Positions 1 to 8,945 of a DNA stretch of 64,000 nucleotides are shown piece by piece. Source of the stretch: Janthinobacterium silvisoli (GTDB lineage: Bacteria; Pseudomonadota; Gammaproteobacteria; Burkholderiales; Burkholderiaceae_D). Location of the stretch: the NCBI RefSeq assembly GCF_014200725.1, contig NZ_JACHCL010000001.1:248001-312000 (forward strand), read 5' to 3'. The translations under genes and the position numbers were made by a program. Positions within the stretch are counted from its first letter, which is position 1. Each line of letters starts with the position of its first letter. The notes under the pieces were generated by a model that had not been told where the DNA came from, searched no databases, and saw nothing but the letters and a program-made list of their open reading frames with translations.

Positions 1-607
1 CCAGGTAGGCAAAGGCAGCGATACCGGCCCCTGCCGCAAAACCCAGCAAGGGCCACAGGCACTTGACGCAGCGCGCGCGCGTGGTGGCATCGCCCGCGCC
101 GCGCAGCACGTCGACCGTGTCGATCACCAGTTGCGTCACATTCCCCGTCATCATGGATGTCGGCGCCAGATGTGATAATTGCAAGCGGCTGATCGCGCTG
201 TGCGCACCCATGGCCGTCGCGCCGAACAGGCCGGCCGCCATCGCCAGCGCATCGGCTTGCGTCATCTCGGTCAAAGGGCCAGCCTGCATGCCACATACCA
301 TGCAGCCGGCCAGCAGCACCCATTCCATCAGCAGCGCCAGGCGCAAGGCGCCACCGCCGCGCCGTTCCGCCGCCACCGTCAGCAGGCGCGCGGCCGCCAC
401 ACCCAGTATAAAAGCGGGGAAAGCCAGCAGTTTCAAGGCAATCGAGCCATGGGCATCCTTGGCCAGGATGGCGCCGATCAGCACGAAGTTGCCCGTCACA
501 TGGGCTGTGAACAGGCCAAACAGGGCCACGAAACCCAGGGTGTCGACATAGCCAGCCAAAAAGCCCAGGCCTATCCCTTGCACATGGCTGCGCTGTGCTG
601 CATTCAT
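1..607 (-). CDS. DUF1275 (YoaK-type) membrane protein, partial
   Basis: The frame runs leftwards from an ATG at 607 off the window edge, so only the first ~202 residues are visible. An AAGGAGA ribosome binding site lies just upstream of the ATG. The protein is strongly hydrophobic with several membrane segments. It carries the small-residue motifs of the DUF1275/YoaK family: GFLAGYVDTLGF near the N-terminus, HVTGNF in the first third, and MTGNVTQL in the second half. These repeated TGN motifs belong to the two halves of the family fold. The family is thought to be an inner-membrane transporter-like protein of unknown substrate. It is transcribed divergently from the amino acid permease with about 170 bp between. 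Family assignment is firm; function is unknown. Confidence 0.85.
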   Translation of the reverse strand, partial: MNAAQRSHVQGIGLGFLAGYVDTLGFVALFGLFTAHVTGNFVLIGAILAKDAHGSIALKLLAFPAFILGVAAARLLTVAAERRGGGALRLALLMEWVLLAGCMVCGMQAGPLTEMTQADALAMAAGLFGATAMGAHSAISRLQLSHLAPTSMMTGNVTQLVIDTVDVLRGAGDATTRARCVKCLWPLLGFAAGAGIAAFAYL

Positions 608-778
608 CGAGTTCTCCTTGATTCCAGAAGTAAGCGCCTAAGCGCGCCCTGCAGGCAAATCATACAGGGAGTAGGAATGGATACAACACACCGCAGTGCA
701 ACATGCATTTCCCTGCTGCTTTCCACGCTCTTGCATTAGAATCACTGGCCTTACCACCGCGAATCAGGACAAAACTAT

Positions 779-2143
779 ATGACGGCAGCCGGGATTACTG
801 AACACAATGAGCTCAAGCGGGGATTAAAAAGCCGCCATATCCAGCTCATCGCGCTGGGCGGCGCCATCGGCACCGGCCTTTTTCTCGGCATCGCGCAAAC
901 CATCAAGATGGCCGGCCCTTCCGTGCTGCTCGGCTATGGCATCGCCGGCGTGATCGCCTTTCTGATCATGCGCCAGCTGGGCGAGATGGTGGTCGATGAA
1001 CCGGTGGCCGGTTCCTTCAGCTACTTTGCCGACAAATACTGCGGCCACTTGCCAGGATTTCTCTCTGGCTGGAATTACTGGGTGCTGTATGTCCTGGTCA
1101 GCATGGCCGAACTGACGGCCGTCGGCATCTACGTGCAGTACTGGTGGCCGGACGTGCCGACCTGGGTCTCGGCGCTGGCCTTCTTTGGCTTCATCAACGC
1201 CATCAGCCTGCTGAACGTGAAAGCGTTTGGCGAGATGGAATTCTGGTTCGCCATTATCAAAGTGGTGGCCATTATCGGCATGATCATCTTCGGCGCCTGG
1301 CTGCTGGCCTCGGGCGACGCCGGCCCACAGGCAAGCGTCGCCAATCTGTGGCAGCACGGCGGCTTTTTTCCGAATGGCTGGCAAGGCCTGGTGATGGCCA
1401 TGGCCGTGATCATGTTTTCGTTTGGCGGCCTGGAACTGGTGGGCATCACAGCCGCCGAAGCCGATGACCCCAGCACCTCGATTCCGCGCGCCACCAACCA
1501 GGCCATCTACCGCATCCTGATCTTTTACATCGGCGCGCTGGGCATCCTGCTGTCGCTGTATCCATGGCAAAACGTGGTCACGGGCGGCAGTCCCTTTGTG
1601 CTGATCTTCCATGCGCTCGACAGCAACCTGGTGGCCACCGCCCTGAACGTGGTGGTGCTGACGGCCGCGCTGTCCGTCTACAACAGCGGCGTGTACTGCA
1701 ACACGCGCATGCTGTTCGGCCTCGCCAAGCAAGGCAATGCGCCGCGCGCGCTGCTGAAAGTGAACCGCCGCGGCGTGCCGCTGGTGGCGCTGGGGGTGTC
1801 GGCGCTGGCGACGGGCGCCTGCGTGGTGGTCAATTATCTGATGCCCGGTGAAGCGTTTGAAGTGCTGATGGGACTGGTGGTATCGGCCCTGATCATCAAC
1901 TGGGCCATGATCAGCTGGATCCATCTGCGCTTCCGCGCGCAGAAAAAACGCGAAGGCAAGAGCACCGCGTTCCAGAGCCTGGGCTACCCGTTCACCAACT
2001 ACCTGTGCCTGGCCTTTTTGGCCGGCATCCTGGTGATCATGTATCTGACGCCGGGCCTGCGCATTTCCGTCTATCTGATCCCCGTGTGGCTGGCGGCGCT
2101 GGGCCTCGGTTACTGGATCAAGCAGAGCAAGCGCGTGAACTGA
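779..2143 (+). CDS. aroP: Aromatic amino acid permease (AroP-like, APC superfamily)
   Basis: This 454-residue inner-membrane protein has about 12 hydrophobic segments. From memory it matches E. coli AroP/PheP closely along its whole length: the N-terminal LKRGLKSRHIQLIALGGAIG block, then FLIMRQLGEMVVDEPVAGSF, GWNYWVLYVLVSMAELTA, FGEMEFWFAIIKV and MFSFGGLELVGITAAEADDP. Known family members import phenylalanine, tyrosine or tryptophan with protons; the exact substrate here is inferred. AGGAC lies 8 nt before the ATG. The gene stands alone and is followed at once by a rho-independent terminator. Related permeases (GabP, ProY, LysP) are possible, but the match is nearest to AroP. Confidence 0.85.
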   Translation: MTAAGITEHNELKRGLKSRHIQLIALGGAIGTGLFLGIAQTIKMAGPSVLLGYGIAGVIAFLIMRQLGEMVVDEPVAGSFSYFADKYCGHLPGFLSGWNYWVLYVLVSMAELTAVGIYVQYWWPDVPTWVSALAFFGFINAISLLNVKAFGEMEFWFAIIKVVAIIGMIIFGAWLLASGDAGPQASVANLWQHGGFFPNGWQGLVMAMAVIMFSFGGLELVGITAAEADDPSTSIPRATNQAIYRILIFYIGALGILLSLYPWQNVVTGGSPFVLIFHALDSNLVATALNVVVLTAALSVYNSGVYCNTRMLFGLAKQGNAPRALLKVNRRGVPLVALGVSALATGACVVVNYLMPGEAFEVLMGLVVSALIINWAMISWIHLRFRAQKKREGKSTAFQSLGYPFTNYLCLAFLAGILVIMYLTPGLRISVYLIPVWLAALGLGYWIKQSKRVN

Positions 2144-2163
2144 TGCCAAGCTGACGCACATAC

Positions 2164-2202
2164 AAAACGGCCCGTCTTCGCCAGAAGCCGGGCCGTTTTT
2201 TT
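2164..2202 (+). terminator. Rho-independent terminator after aroP
   Basis: The arms ACGGCCCG and CGGGCCGT, extended by A/T pairs, enclose a 14-nt loop and are followed by a run of T. It lies 20 nt after the aroP stop. The stop codon of the convergent gene overlaps the T-run, and the opposite strand also carries TTTT after the stem, so it may act in both directions. Confidence 0.85.
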
Positions 2203-3775
2203 ACATGGTGATCACTTGTCCAGGATAAGACTGCAACAGCACATCGTCGCCCAGGCTCAGTAATGCCTGCTGGCGCCGCTGCTCTTTCTGCTCGTCGTTC
2301 AGGCCCACTTCACCGGTCCTGTACGGTCCCAGTATCGGCATCAGGTCGCGCTGCACGTGGCCGCCACCGGGCGTGGTCTTGTCCGACTCCAGCTTGCCCA
2401 GGAAATACTTCAGTACCTGCGCCGACTGGCTGGACGTCTGGTCCAGGCTGGCCCGCACCAGCTTGCCATCCTTGTAGCCTACCTGCGCCACGCTGCTGGC
2501 CGTATCCTCGATCTGGTGAAAGGTGTAGTTCTGCGATGCCGAATCGGTGGTCAGGTTCAACGGCACATTCGGCACCAGCGACTGGTGGTAGCTGGCGCTC
2601 AGCTTCGAGGTCTGCTCCTGGCGGATCGAGCGGTTGTCCTGGTTGCCGGACAAGCTGGTGTTTTGTGCCACCTCATAATTAAAAGTGTCCTTTTCCGCAG
2701 AGCGCATCGGATTGCTGTAGGCCACCGTTTGCGATACCGAGGCGCTGAAGTCCGCCAGCCCCGTCAGGATGGACTTGTCGCCGGGCGACAGCCGCCATTT
2801 GCTCTCCGACGATGCGGATGCGGAATCGGTCTGCGGCGCGCTGGTATTACTGTGCAATGCGCTGAAGGCATCCTTGAACATGCCCATCAGATTGGCGTCG
2901 CCATGGCCGCGCGTGGCCGCCTGGTCAAACTGCTTCATATAGCTGGCCATGGCCTTGGCTTGCTGGCTCTTGCCGCCCAACGCCACTGCCTTGCTGGGAT
3001 CCACTTTCACGTCCACATTACCGGCCGCACCACTGAAGCTGACCTTTCTTTGCGTGGCATCCGCCTGGAAATCGAGCGTCTGGACGCCTTCCTGGCCGCC
3101 CCGCAGCTTGACCTGGGCGTGCAGGTTCACGGAAGACAGCACGGTCTGGTCATACTGCATCAAACCGCTCAGGTTGAGCTTGGGCGTGCTCTGCGTCATG
3201 CCGTCGATGGCTTTCTGGAAGGCGTCCGACAAGCCCGCCAGCGCGCGCGATTCTTCATCGCTGAGCTCACCACTGCTCGTCATCTGCACCGCCAGGCCAT
3301 CGCCCTGGCTATCGAGCGACAGTTTGACTTCCACGCCGCTCCTGGTCGTGATGCTGAGGGTCATCTGGTCTTCGCCATTGCCATGCAAGCCGCCTGCTGG
3401 AATCGCCGTGATTCCAGCATACGTGGCGCCCTGCACGCGCGGCGGCGATTGCTGCGCCGATTGCGAATAATTCGTCACCCCCGCCTGAAACTGGCTCATC
3501 AGCGCAGCGCCCAGGCCACTGAAACGTCCCGCGCTGCCATACGCACTCATGTTTTTCGACAGTACCAGGCTGACGGCGTCACCCGGTGCACGTTCCCACG
3601 ACGGTGGCGACGGCACCATCACAGGGCCGTCAGCATCCTTGCTGAGCGCTACGATGGTCGATGGCGAGGCAGCCGGGGATGAGGAAGCCGATGAGGCGTC
3701 CGTCCGGTTCGCGCTGGAAGCCGTGCCCAGCGTGGGCGTGGCATTCCAGCTGGAGAGTGCGGAGATCGAGGTCAT
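2201..3775 (-). CDS. Hypothetical Ser/Ala-rich protein, 524 residues
   Basis: I do not recognise this family. The first ~50 residues are low-complexity Ser/Ala/Thr (MTSISALSSWNATPTLGTAS onward). The rest is hydrophilic, rich in Ser, Gln and Asp, without a signal peptide, membrane segment or obvious catalytic motif. Segments such as SGLGAALMSQFQAGVTNYSQ and KWRLSPGDKSILTGLADFSA look structured. AAAGG lies upstream of the ATG. Third-position GC is like that of the neighbours, so it is a real gene. The composition and the disordered Ser-rich start resemble substrates of flagellar or type III-like export, but that is speculation. It is convergent with aroP and divergent from the next permease. 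Confidence 0.7.
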   Translation of the reverse strand: MTSISALSSWNATPTLGTASSANRTDASSASSSPAASPSTIVALSKDADGPVMVPSPPSWERAPGDAVSLVLSKNMSAYGSAGRFSGLGAALMSQFQAGVTNYSQSAQQSPPRVQGATYAGITAIPAGGLHGNGEDQMTLSITTRSGVEVKLSLDSQGDGLAVQMTSSGELSDEESRALAGLSDAFQKAIDGMTQSTPKLNLSGLMQYDQTVLSSVNLHAQVKLRGGQEGVQTLDFQADATQRKVSFSGAAGNVDVKVDPSKAVALGGKSQQAKAMASYMKQFDQAATRGHGDANLMGMFKDAFSALHSNTSAPQTDSASASSESKWRLSPGDKSILTGLADFSASVSQTVAYSNPMRSAEKDTFNYEVAQNTSLSGNQDNRSIRQEQTSKLSASYHQSLVPNVPLNLTTDSASQNYTFHQIEDTASSVAQVGYKDGKLVRASLDQTSSQSAQVLKYFLGKLESDKTTPGGGHVQRDLMPILGPYRTGEVGLNDEQKEQRRQQALLSLGDDVLLQSYPGQVITM

Positions 3776-4108
3776 CGCCCTGCCTTTCCAATAAGGTAAT
3801 TTTTCATGAATAAGATATGTGCCACTTTAATTTTTTAACAACAAATACCCGGCAAGCAGGCATTCTGTTCCCTTGTCAGCTATTACGGCAGGGAATCCAA
3901 AAGCATGAGCTTGCTACGTCAAAATCGTGGTGATTCATGACACTTTTCATGTTTGACACCACGCTACGTGACATACCGTATCGCGCCAGCCACAGATTTA
4001 CTTCTAGAATGACGGCGGCCTGGGCTAGAATCAGGCAGCGCCGCACAGCCCACAAGGCAGGATCGAAGACGCATAAAACTACAACAGCAGCAGGAATCAG
4101 GAGAGACA
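3776..4108. other. Intergenic region between divergent genes
   Basis: This 333-bp spacer is AT-richer near 3790-3860, on the side of the orphan gene. Two TAGAAT hexamers (about 4004 and 4025) upstream of the permease are possible -10 elements. No RNA gene, repeat or convincing open frame was seen. Confidence 0.5.
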
Positions 4109-5500
4109 GTGAGCTTATTTAGAACCAAGAATTTGGATGACATGATTGCCCACAGCAAGAAACCGGGTGGGCTGGCGAAAGTACTGGGGCCGTTTGACCT
4201 GGTCTTGATGGGCATAGGCGCGATCGTCGGCACGGGTATTTTCGTGCTGACGGGCACTGGCGCGCTGACGGCCGGCCCCGCGCTGTCGCTGTCGTTTGTG
4301 GTGGCTGCCGTAGCCTGCTGCTTTGCAGCGCTGTGCTATGCGGAATTCGCTTCCACCGTGCCGGTGGCCGGCTCCATCTATACCTACACCTATGCCACCA
4401 TGGGCGAACTGGCCGCCTGGATGATAGGCTGGGACTTGCTGCTCGAATACGGCCTGGCGGCGGCCGCCGTCTGTGTAGGCTGGTCCGGCTACTTCCAGTC
4501 GTTGCTGGCCAGCATCGGCATCATCCTGCCGGTCGAGCTGACGGCCGCGCCTGGCGCGCTACCCGGCGTGACGACCTGGATCAACCTGCCGGCACTGTGC
4601 ATCATGCTGGCCCTGACGGCCATGCTGGGCTGGGGCGTGCGCGAATCGGCCCGTCTGAACAACATCATGGTGGCGATCAAGATCGGCGTGGTACTGCTGT
4701 TCATCATCTTCGGCGCGCGCCATGTGCAGCCCGCCAACTGGCAGCCTTACATGCCGTTCGGCTACCACGGCATGCTGAGCGCCGCGGCGCTGGTGTTCTT
4801 TGCCTTCATCGGTTTCGACGCCGTCACCTCGGCCGCCGAAGAAGTCAAAAAGCCGTCGCGCGACTTGCCGATCGGCATTATCGGCTCGCTGGCCGTGTGC
4901 GCCGTGCTGTATGTGATCGTGTCGGCCATCATGACCGGCATCGTGCCTTACCAAAAATTCCTCGGCGTCGACCATCCTGTCTCCTTGGCGCTGCAATATG
5001 CCGGTGAAAACTGGATCGCCCGCTTCGTCGACCTGGGCGCCATCCTGGGCATGACCACCGTGATCCTGGTAATGGCTTTCGGCCAGACCCGCATCATCTT
5101 CGCCATGTCGCGCGACGGCTTGCTGCCACAGCGCCTGTCGACCGTGCACCCGCGCTTTCGCACGCCATTCTTCGCCACCTGGATGGTGGGCATCGTGTTC
5201 GGCCTGATCGCCGCCGTGATCCCGCTCAACATCCTTGCAGAACTGATCAACATCGGCACCCTCGCCGCCTTCACCCTGGTCGCCATCGCCGTGCTGGTGC
5301 TGCGCAAGAAACGCCCCGACCTGCCACGCGCCTTCCGCTGCCCTGGCGTGCCAGTGATTCCCATCCTGGCCGTGCTGTTCTGCGTCATGCTGATGAGCTA
5401 CCTGAGTCTGGTCACCTGGATCGCCTTCAGCGTCTGGCTGCTGATCGGCCTGGTGATCTACTTCGGCTATGCGCGCAAGCGTTCGCTGCTGCATAAGTAA
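4109..5500 (+). CDS. APC-family cationic amino acid permease
   Basis: A 463-residue inner-membrane transporter with about 12 hydrophobic segments. The start is GTG with CAGGAGAG upstream. Family signatures are GIGAIVGTGIFVLTG in helix 1, the helix-3 region CYAEFASTVPVAGSIYTYTY, FFAFIGFDAVTSAAEEVKKP in the middle, and FGQTRIIFAMSRDGLLP further on. These are typical of the YfnA/cationic amino acid transporter branch of the APC superfamily, which moves basic or small amino acids. The substrate cannot be told from sequence. It is monocistronic, followed by a GC-rich hairpin. It is not a paralogue of the nearby AroP within the same subfamily. Confidence 0.85.
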   Translation: MSLFRTKNLDDMIAHSKKPGGLAKVLGPFDLVLMGIGAIVGTGIFVLTGTGALTAGPALSLSFVVAAVACCFAALCYAEFASTVPVAGSIYTYTYATMGELAAWMIGWDLLLEYGLAAAAVCVGWSGYFQSLLASIGIILPVELTAAPGALPGVTTWINLPALCIMLALTAMLGWGVRESARLNNIMVAIKIGVVLLFIIFGARHVQPANWQPYMPFGYHGMLSAAALVFFAFIGFDAVTSAAEEVKKPSRDLPIGIIGSLAVCAVLYVIVSAIMTGIVPYQKFLGVDHPVSLALQYAGENWIARFVDLGAILGMTTVILVMAFGQTRIIFAMSRDGLLPQRLSTVHPRFRTPFFATWMVGIVFGLIAAVIPLNILAELINIGTLAAFTLVAIAVLVLRKKRPDLPRAFRCPGVPVIPILAVLFCVMLMSYLSLVTWIAFSVWLLIGLVIYFGYARKRSLLHK

Positions 5501-5515
5501 TTGACCTGCACTACT

Positions 5516-5542
5516 GCTGCGCCGCCCTCATGGCGGCGCAGC
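5516..5542 (+). terminator. GC-rich hairpin between convergent genes
   Basis: Perfect 11-bp arms GCTGCGCCGCC/GGCGGCGCAGC surround a 5-nt loop. They lie 16 nt after the permease stop and 7 nt before the stop of the convergent hydrolase. There is no T-run, so termination efficiency is uncertain. Confidence 0.55.
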
Positions 5543-5548
5543 CCTTCC

Positions 5549-6763
5549 CTACAGGTCGCGCGCGGCCAGAAGACGCACCTGGCCAGCGCCCTTCACGCTA
5601 CCGCCGCTATTCCACAACATATCTGCCGACACCAGGACCTGCGCCTGTCTCACCTGGGTGATGACGGCTGACAACCGGGTATCAACCAACGCCACGCCGC
5701 CATTGGCGTCTACCAGGCGGTTGGCAGGTAGCACGATAGCGCCATTGGTGCCATTCCACAGCTGCGTATGGCTGCCTGGGCTGCCGTCGATATTGCCCAA
5801 TCCGTCACAATTAAAGGCATAGGAACGGGGCGTCGGCACGCCGGCCGGCTGCAGGCAGATGGACTCCGGCTTCAATCGCATGCCGCCCGATGGCACCAGT
5901 TGTATCCTGACGAACTGGCCAGCCGTACGCAGGCGCCCGTAGGCGTTGGCGCTACTGCCGCTAGCTATATGGTCCAGGCAGATTTCAATACCGAAATCGA
6001 TAGGTTTCGTCTTGCTGTCGTTGATACCCGGAATACGGAAAACAGCGCCACCTTCAGGAACACCCAGCACATCGGCTGGCAGCACGGTGCTTGGGTCCAG
6101 TGGCAGCACCGTGCCCGCCACATGCTGTTTCACGGATGCATTCCAGTTCAAGAAATCGATACCCGATATGTAATGCTTGCGCGAGACATAGTTGTCACCA
6201 CCATGCAGCAGGCCGCCGCGCTGTATCAGCGCGCTATTGTAAATTTCACCAGGCTTGCTGGTATCGATGACGAATTTACCGTTGCCCTGTTTTGCCGATG
6301 GGAATGACGCGCTCACTGCCGTGCCAAAGACAAATATCCAATCCTCATATTTCGCATCGCGCACCAGTGCACGCAAACCACCGAAGAGCCCAGGCCATGG
6401 GCCGCTGTACGGCGCAGGCAGATTGAATTCCGCCGGCGCCTTGCTTGCCCAGCCGTCGATCAGGTCGTGCAGATAGGCGCCGCCGGCCCCACGGTACAAA
6501 AACTCGGGCGCCATAAAGACCTTGAGCGTGCCGGGACTGCGGTCGCTGGACAGTTCCGCCTTGCTGATGGCGTCGGCCGTAAATGCCAGGCGCGCGTCGA
6601 TATCCCAGCACTGGCCCAGCGCATCCGTACGCTTGTCCGGCGCCGGATCAAGCAGGCCGCTATACAAAGCCACATCGGGATTGCCCTTGGCAGCGCCAGG
6701 GATCACAAAAGGACCGGTATGAACTTCCCAGGAAATGAATTGCACTTTGCTGTAATTACTCAT
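5549..6763 (-). CDS. Nitrilase/carbon-nitrogen hydrolase fold protein
   Basis: The 404-residue product shows the three catalytic elements of the nitrilase superfamily in order: Glu87 in VFMAPEFLYRG, Lys196 in YVSRKHYISGIDF and Cys262 in FGIEICLDHIA. These match the Glu-Lys-Cys triad used to cleave nitriles or amides. It is longer than most single-domain members (~260-300) because of insertions between Glu and Lys and a C-terminal extension of roughly 100 residues. No signal peptide is seen. It is the last gene of the leftward DUF2589/GH19 block, 61 bp behind the lysozyme-like gene. The substrate is unknown; the context suggests an envelope or secondary-metabolite amide. Superfamily assignment rests on these motifs only. 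Confidence 0.7.
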   Translation of the reverse strand: MSNYSKVQFISWEVHTGPFVIPGAAKGNPDVALYSGLLDPAPDKRTDALGQCWDIDARLAFTADAISKAELSSDRSPGTLKVFMAPEFLYRGAGGAYLHDLIDGWASKAPAEFNLPAPYSGPWPGLFGGLRALVRDAKYEDWIFVFGTAVSASFPSAKQGNGKFVIDTSKPGEIYNSALIQRGGLLHGGDNYVSRKHYISGIDFLNWNASVKQHVAGTVLPLDPSTVLPADVLGVPEGGAVFRIPGINDSKTKPIDFGIEICLDHIASGSSANAYGRLRTAGQFVRIQLVPSGGMRLKPESICLQPAGVPTPRSYAFNCDGLGNIDGSPGSHTQLWNGTNGAIVLPANRLVDANGGVALVDTRLSAVITQVRQAQVLVSADMLWNSGGSVKGAGQVRLLAARDL

Positions 6764-6824
6764 GTGATTGCCTCATCGAAAGGAAAATGACATATCAGGA
6801 GAACGCCGCGTGCGGCCATACCGT

Positions 6825-7484
6825 TCAGGGTGGCGTAGCCACACCGAGAATCTTGCGGATCCGGTCCCAATAGGCGTGGCGCTGCGGCAGGCCATTCAAG
6901 CCGCCATTGATGCGGCGCGTGATTTCACTGAACTGCTGGTCGCCATCGGCTTGCAAAGTGCCATCGGCCAGCTCGTTCAAGCCGTGCGTGCGCCAGAACC
7001 AGGCCGCCGACAAGGCCGCGCCAGCTGGCTGTTGCAGCAAGTCCGGATGACCGAGCGCATCACAGTCCATCGCCGCTGAAAAATGCGCATAGTTGTCGCG
7101 CCCCGTCAGCTGGATCAAGCCACGGCCCCGGTAAGCCCAGCCATCGCCGCTGGCCTCGTCGCCATTGCCCATGCGCAGTGCATACACCTTGTTGGCCAGC
7201 TTTTGCGGGTTGTGCGCATACTGCTCTGCGATGTCATCGCTGGGAAAACGCTGTGGCCAGACCTGGCGCAGTCGCTGCGCGCTGTAGCCGAGCGATTCCT
7301 GCAACTGGCGCAGTTCGGACGATTCCAGCAGGATTTGCGCCAGGAATGCGGATTGGCGCACGGCGGTATTGATGGAACAGGCCCGCATGCTGTCGTTGAG
7401 CGGCCCGACCCACAGCAGCGCCCGTGTATCGGCATCGGTCGTGGTGAGCATGGCAGCCAGTTCAGTGGTGCTAAGTTCATGCAT
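6825..7484 (-). CDS. GH19 phage-type endolysin/chitinase-like muramidase
   Basis: The 219-residue protein is a single GH19 catalytic domain with no signal peptide. Residues around 47-70 (AFLAQILLESSELRQ then LQESLGYS) carry Glu54 and Glu63. Their nine-residue spacing equals that of the catalytic Glu pair in GH19 phage endolysins such as SPN1S. YRGRGLIQLTGRDNY (Gln125) and the C-terminal INGGLNGL are further family motifs. Such enzymes cleave the peptidoglycan glycan chain. GGGGGAG precedes the ATG. There is no holin or phage structural gene nearby; the gene sits between a DUF2589 gene (106 bp) and the nitrilase-like gene (61 bp). A chitinase role is a less likely alternative. Confidence 0.85.
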   Translation of the reverse strand: MHELSTTELAAMLTTTDADTRALLWVGPLNDSMRACSINTAVRQSAFLAQILLESSELRQLQESLGYSAQRLRQVWPQRFPSDDIAEQYAHNPQKLANKVYALRMGNGDEASGDGWAYRGRGLIQLTGRDNYAHFSAAMDCDALGHPDLLQQPAGAALSAAWFWRTHGLNELADGTLQADGDQQFSEITRRINGGLNGLPQRHAYWDRIRKILGVATPP

Positions 7485-7590
7485 ATTTCTCCCCCTTCAT
7501 GGAAATGGATTGCGCCGGACAGGCGCCTGAAACGCCGCATGGCGCTTTGGAAACGCCGTGCGGCTCGCGTGCTACGCCATCACAGCGGGA

Positions 7591-8223
7591 TCAAGGATTC
7601 GGGGCTGGCGCCGGTGCCGGGGCTGGTGCAGCAATGCGTGGCTGGATCGACGTTTGCAGGATGTCGAGCACGCGTGCCAGGCCTTCCGGCATGCCGCCGT
7701 CTTCAGCCAGCACCTGCACGTGGTACTTGGCCGAATTGTCCGAACTGCGGGTGTTTTCCTTGTGCGTGGCGACCGAGCCTTCCAGATGAACCTTGACGCT
7801 GACCGGCCCCCAGCCCGCCTTGATGTCGGCCGAGAATTTGCCCGACTTGTCTTCCGTCTCTTTCGAGCTGAATGACGATTTCACTTCCATGTCGAAGGTG
7901 ATGTCGACCTTGGTGATCGACAGGCTGGGCACTTTCACGATGGCCAGCAGCGGCACGTCGAGCGCCACCGACTGTTCAATCGTCTTGCTGGGGTCTGCCG
8001 GGTCGGCCACTGGACGCGTAAAGGCGAAATGCGCCAGGCGGGTGGCGCCAACGCCATTCTTGTCGTTCTCGGATGGCGGCAGGAAGCCGATGTATTTGAT
8101 GAAATCGGCAGTGGCGTTTGCCAGTTTCACTTGTGCATCGCACGCTGCGGTCAAAGGACCGCCGATCAGGTCGCCCATCGGCAAGCCCTTGAATTGCGAC
8201 GCCATGTCAATAATTTCAGCCAT
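7591..8223 (-). CDS. DUF2589 domain protein (copy A)
   Basis: A 210-residue soluble protein with AAGGAG placed ideally before the ATG. The N-terminal block LPMGDLIGGPLTAACDAQVK followed by LANATADFIKYIGF is the signature I associate with DUF2589. The middle is beta-rich (VPLLAIVKVPSLSITKVDIT then FDMEVKSSFSS). The tail is an Ala-Pro repeat (IAAPAPAPAPAPNP). The family has no known function. A related but divergent protein is encoded 1 kb upstream, so the block contains two paralogues. It lies between the 187-residue orphan and the GH19 gene. Confidence 0.8.
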   Translation of the reverse strand: MAEIIDMASQFKGLPMGDLIGGPLTAACDAQVKLANATADFIKYIGFLPPSENDKNGVGATRLAHFAFTRPVADPADPSKTIEQSVALDVPLLAIVKVPSLSITKVDITFDMEVKSSFSSKETEDKSGKFSADIKAGWGPVSVKVHLEGSVATHKENTRSSDNSAKYHVQVLAEDGGMPEGLARVLDILQTSIQPRIAAPAPAPAPAPNP

Positions 8224-8381
8224 TATCTACTCCTTTAAAATAAAGCCCTTGCGGGCAATAGGATTCCACTCGGTGGATAAATACCGGCTATCGTTTTATT
8301 TACCAACCCGATGCCGGCATTTTTAGATTACGCCTGAAAATCAATAATCAAATGGCAGTTTCTGACCGCAACTCAGATAAT

Positions 8382-8945
8382 TCATTTGCCGAAAAATGGC
8401 AATAATCTTTTGATTCTGTTTTTAAATGGCGCAGCGGCCAGCTGATGCTGGTGCGATTGCTTTAATTGCTGCTGCAATCCCGGCTCCAGCCTGATGATGC
8501 AATTGATTTTTCCCCGATAATCAGGCTTTTTTGCCGGCGCAATACTGATCTCGGCGCCTGCCGGGTGCGCCTGCACTGTCAGGGCCAGCAAAGGAGTCGC
8601 ACGCAGCAGGCGCCGCCACCAGGAGGGGCGCCGCAAGACGAGCGCAGCTTCCAGCCGGCGTTCCCAGCCGAATTGGCGCTCGATGCAATAGCCGTACACG
8701 GTCACCGATAGCGATTCCAGGCACAGCGCGTACTGGCGCTTGAATTGTTCTGAGGGGATGAACCGGGGCGTGGCGGCAGCAGGATGCTGATCTGGCAGCA
8801 CATAATGAAAAGGCGCGGCGGCTGGCGCCTGCCCGGCATGGATATTGTCGCGCAGCGCCGCATTGCTGGCCGCATAGCTGCACGCGATGGCGTCGCGCAG
8901 CGCTTCGGCCCGCTGCTGGGAAACGCCGCGCTCAGGTTTTACCAT
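8382..8945 (-). CDS. Hypothetical protein, 187 residues (DUF2589 block)
   Basis: Starting at the ATG at 8945 the product begins MVKPERGVSQQRAEALRDAI. Longer in-frame starts lie inside the upstream gene. No known domain is recognised. The middle has FIPSEQFKRQYALCLESLSV and a basic RRPSWWRRLLRATP stretch; the end is basic (KNRIKRLLPFFGK). One weakly hydrophobic segment (LLALTVQAHPAGAEISI) is present, but no clear membrane helix. The start overlaps the end of the preceding small gene by 14 bp, implying translational coupling within the same operon. A 158-bp gap separates it from DUF2589 copy A. Confidence 0.6.
   Translation of the reverse strand: MVKPERGVSQQRAEALRDAIACSYAASNAALRDNIHAGQAPAAAPFHYVLPDQHPAAATPRFIPSEQFKRQYALCLESLSVTVYGYCIERQFGWERRLEAALVLRRPSWWRRLLRATPLLALTVQAHPAGAEISIAPAKKPDYRGKINCIIRLEPGLQQQLKQSHQHQLAAAPFKNRIKRLLPFFGK

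Noticed and set aside
824..2161. A 445-codon open frame opposite aroP
   Set aside because: Shadow of a strongly conserved permease; the translated product is His/Gln-rich with no domain.
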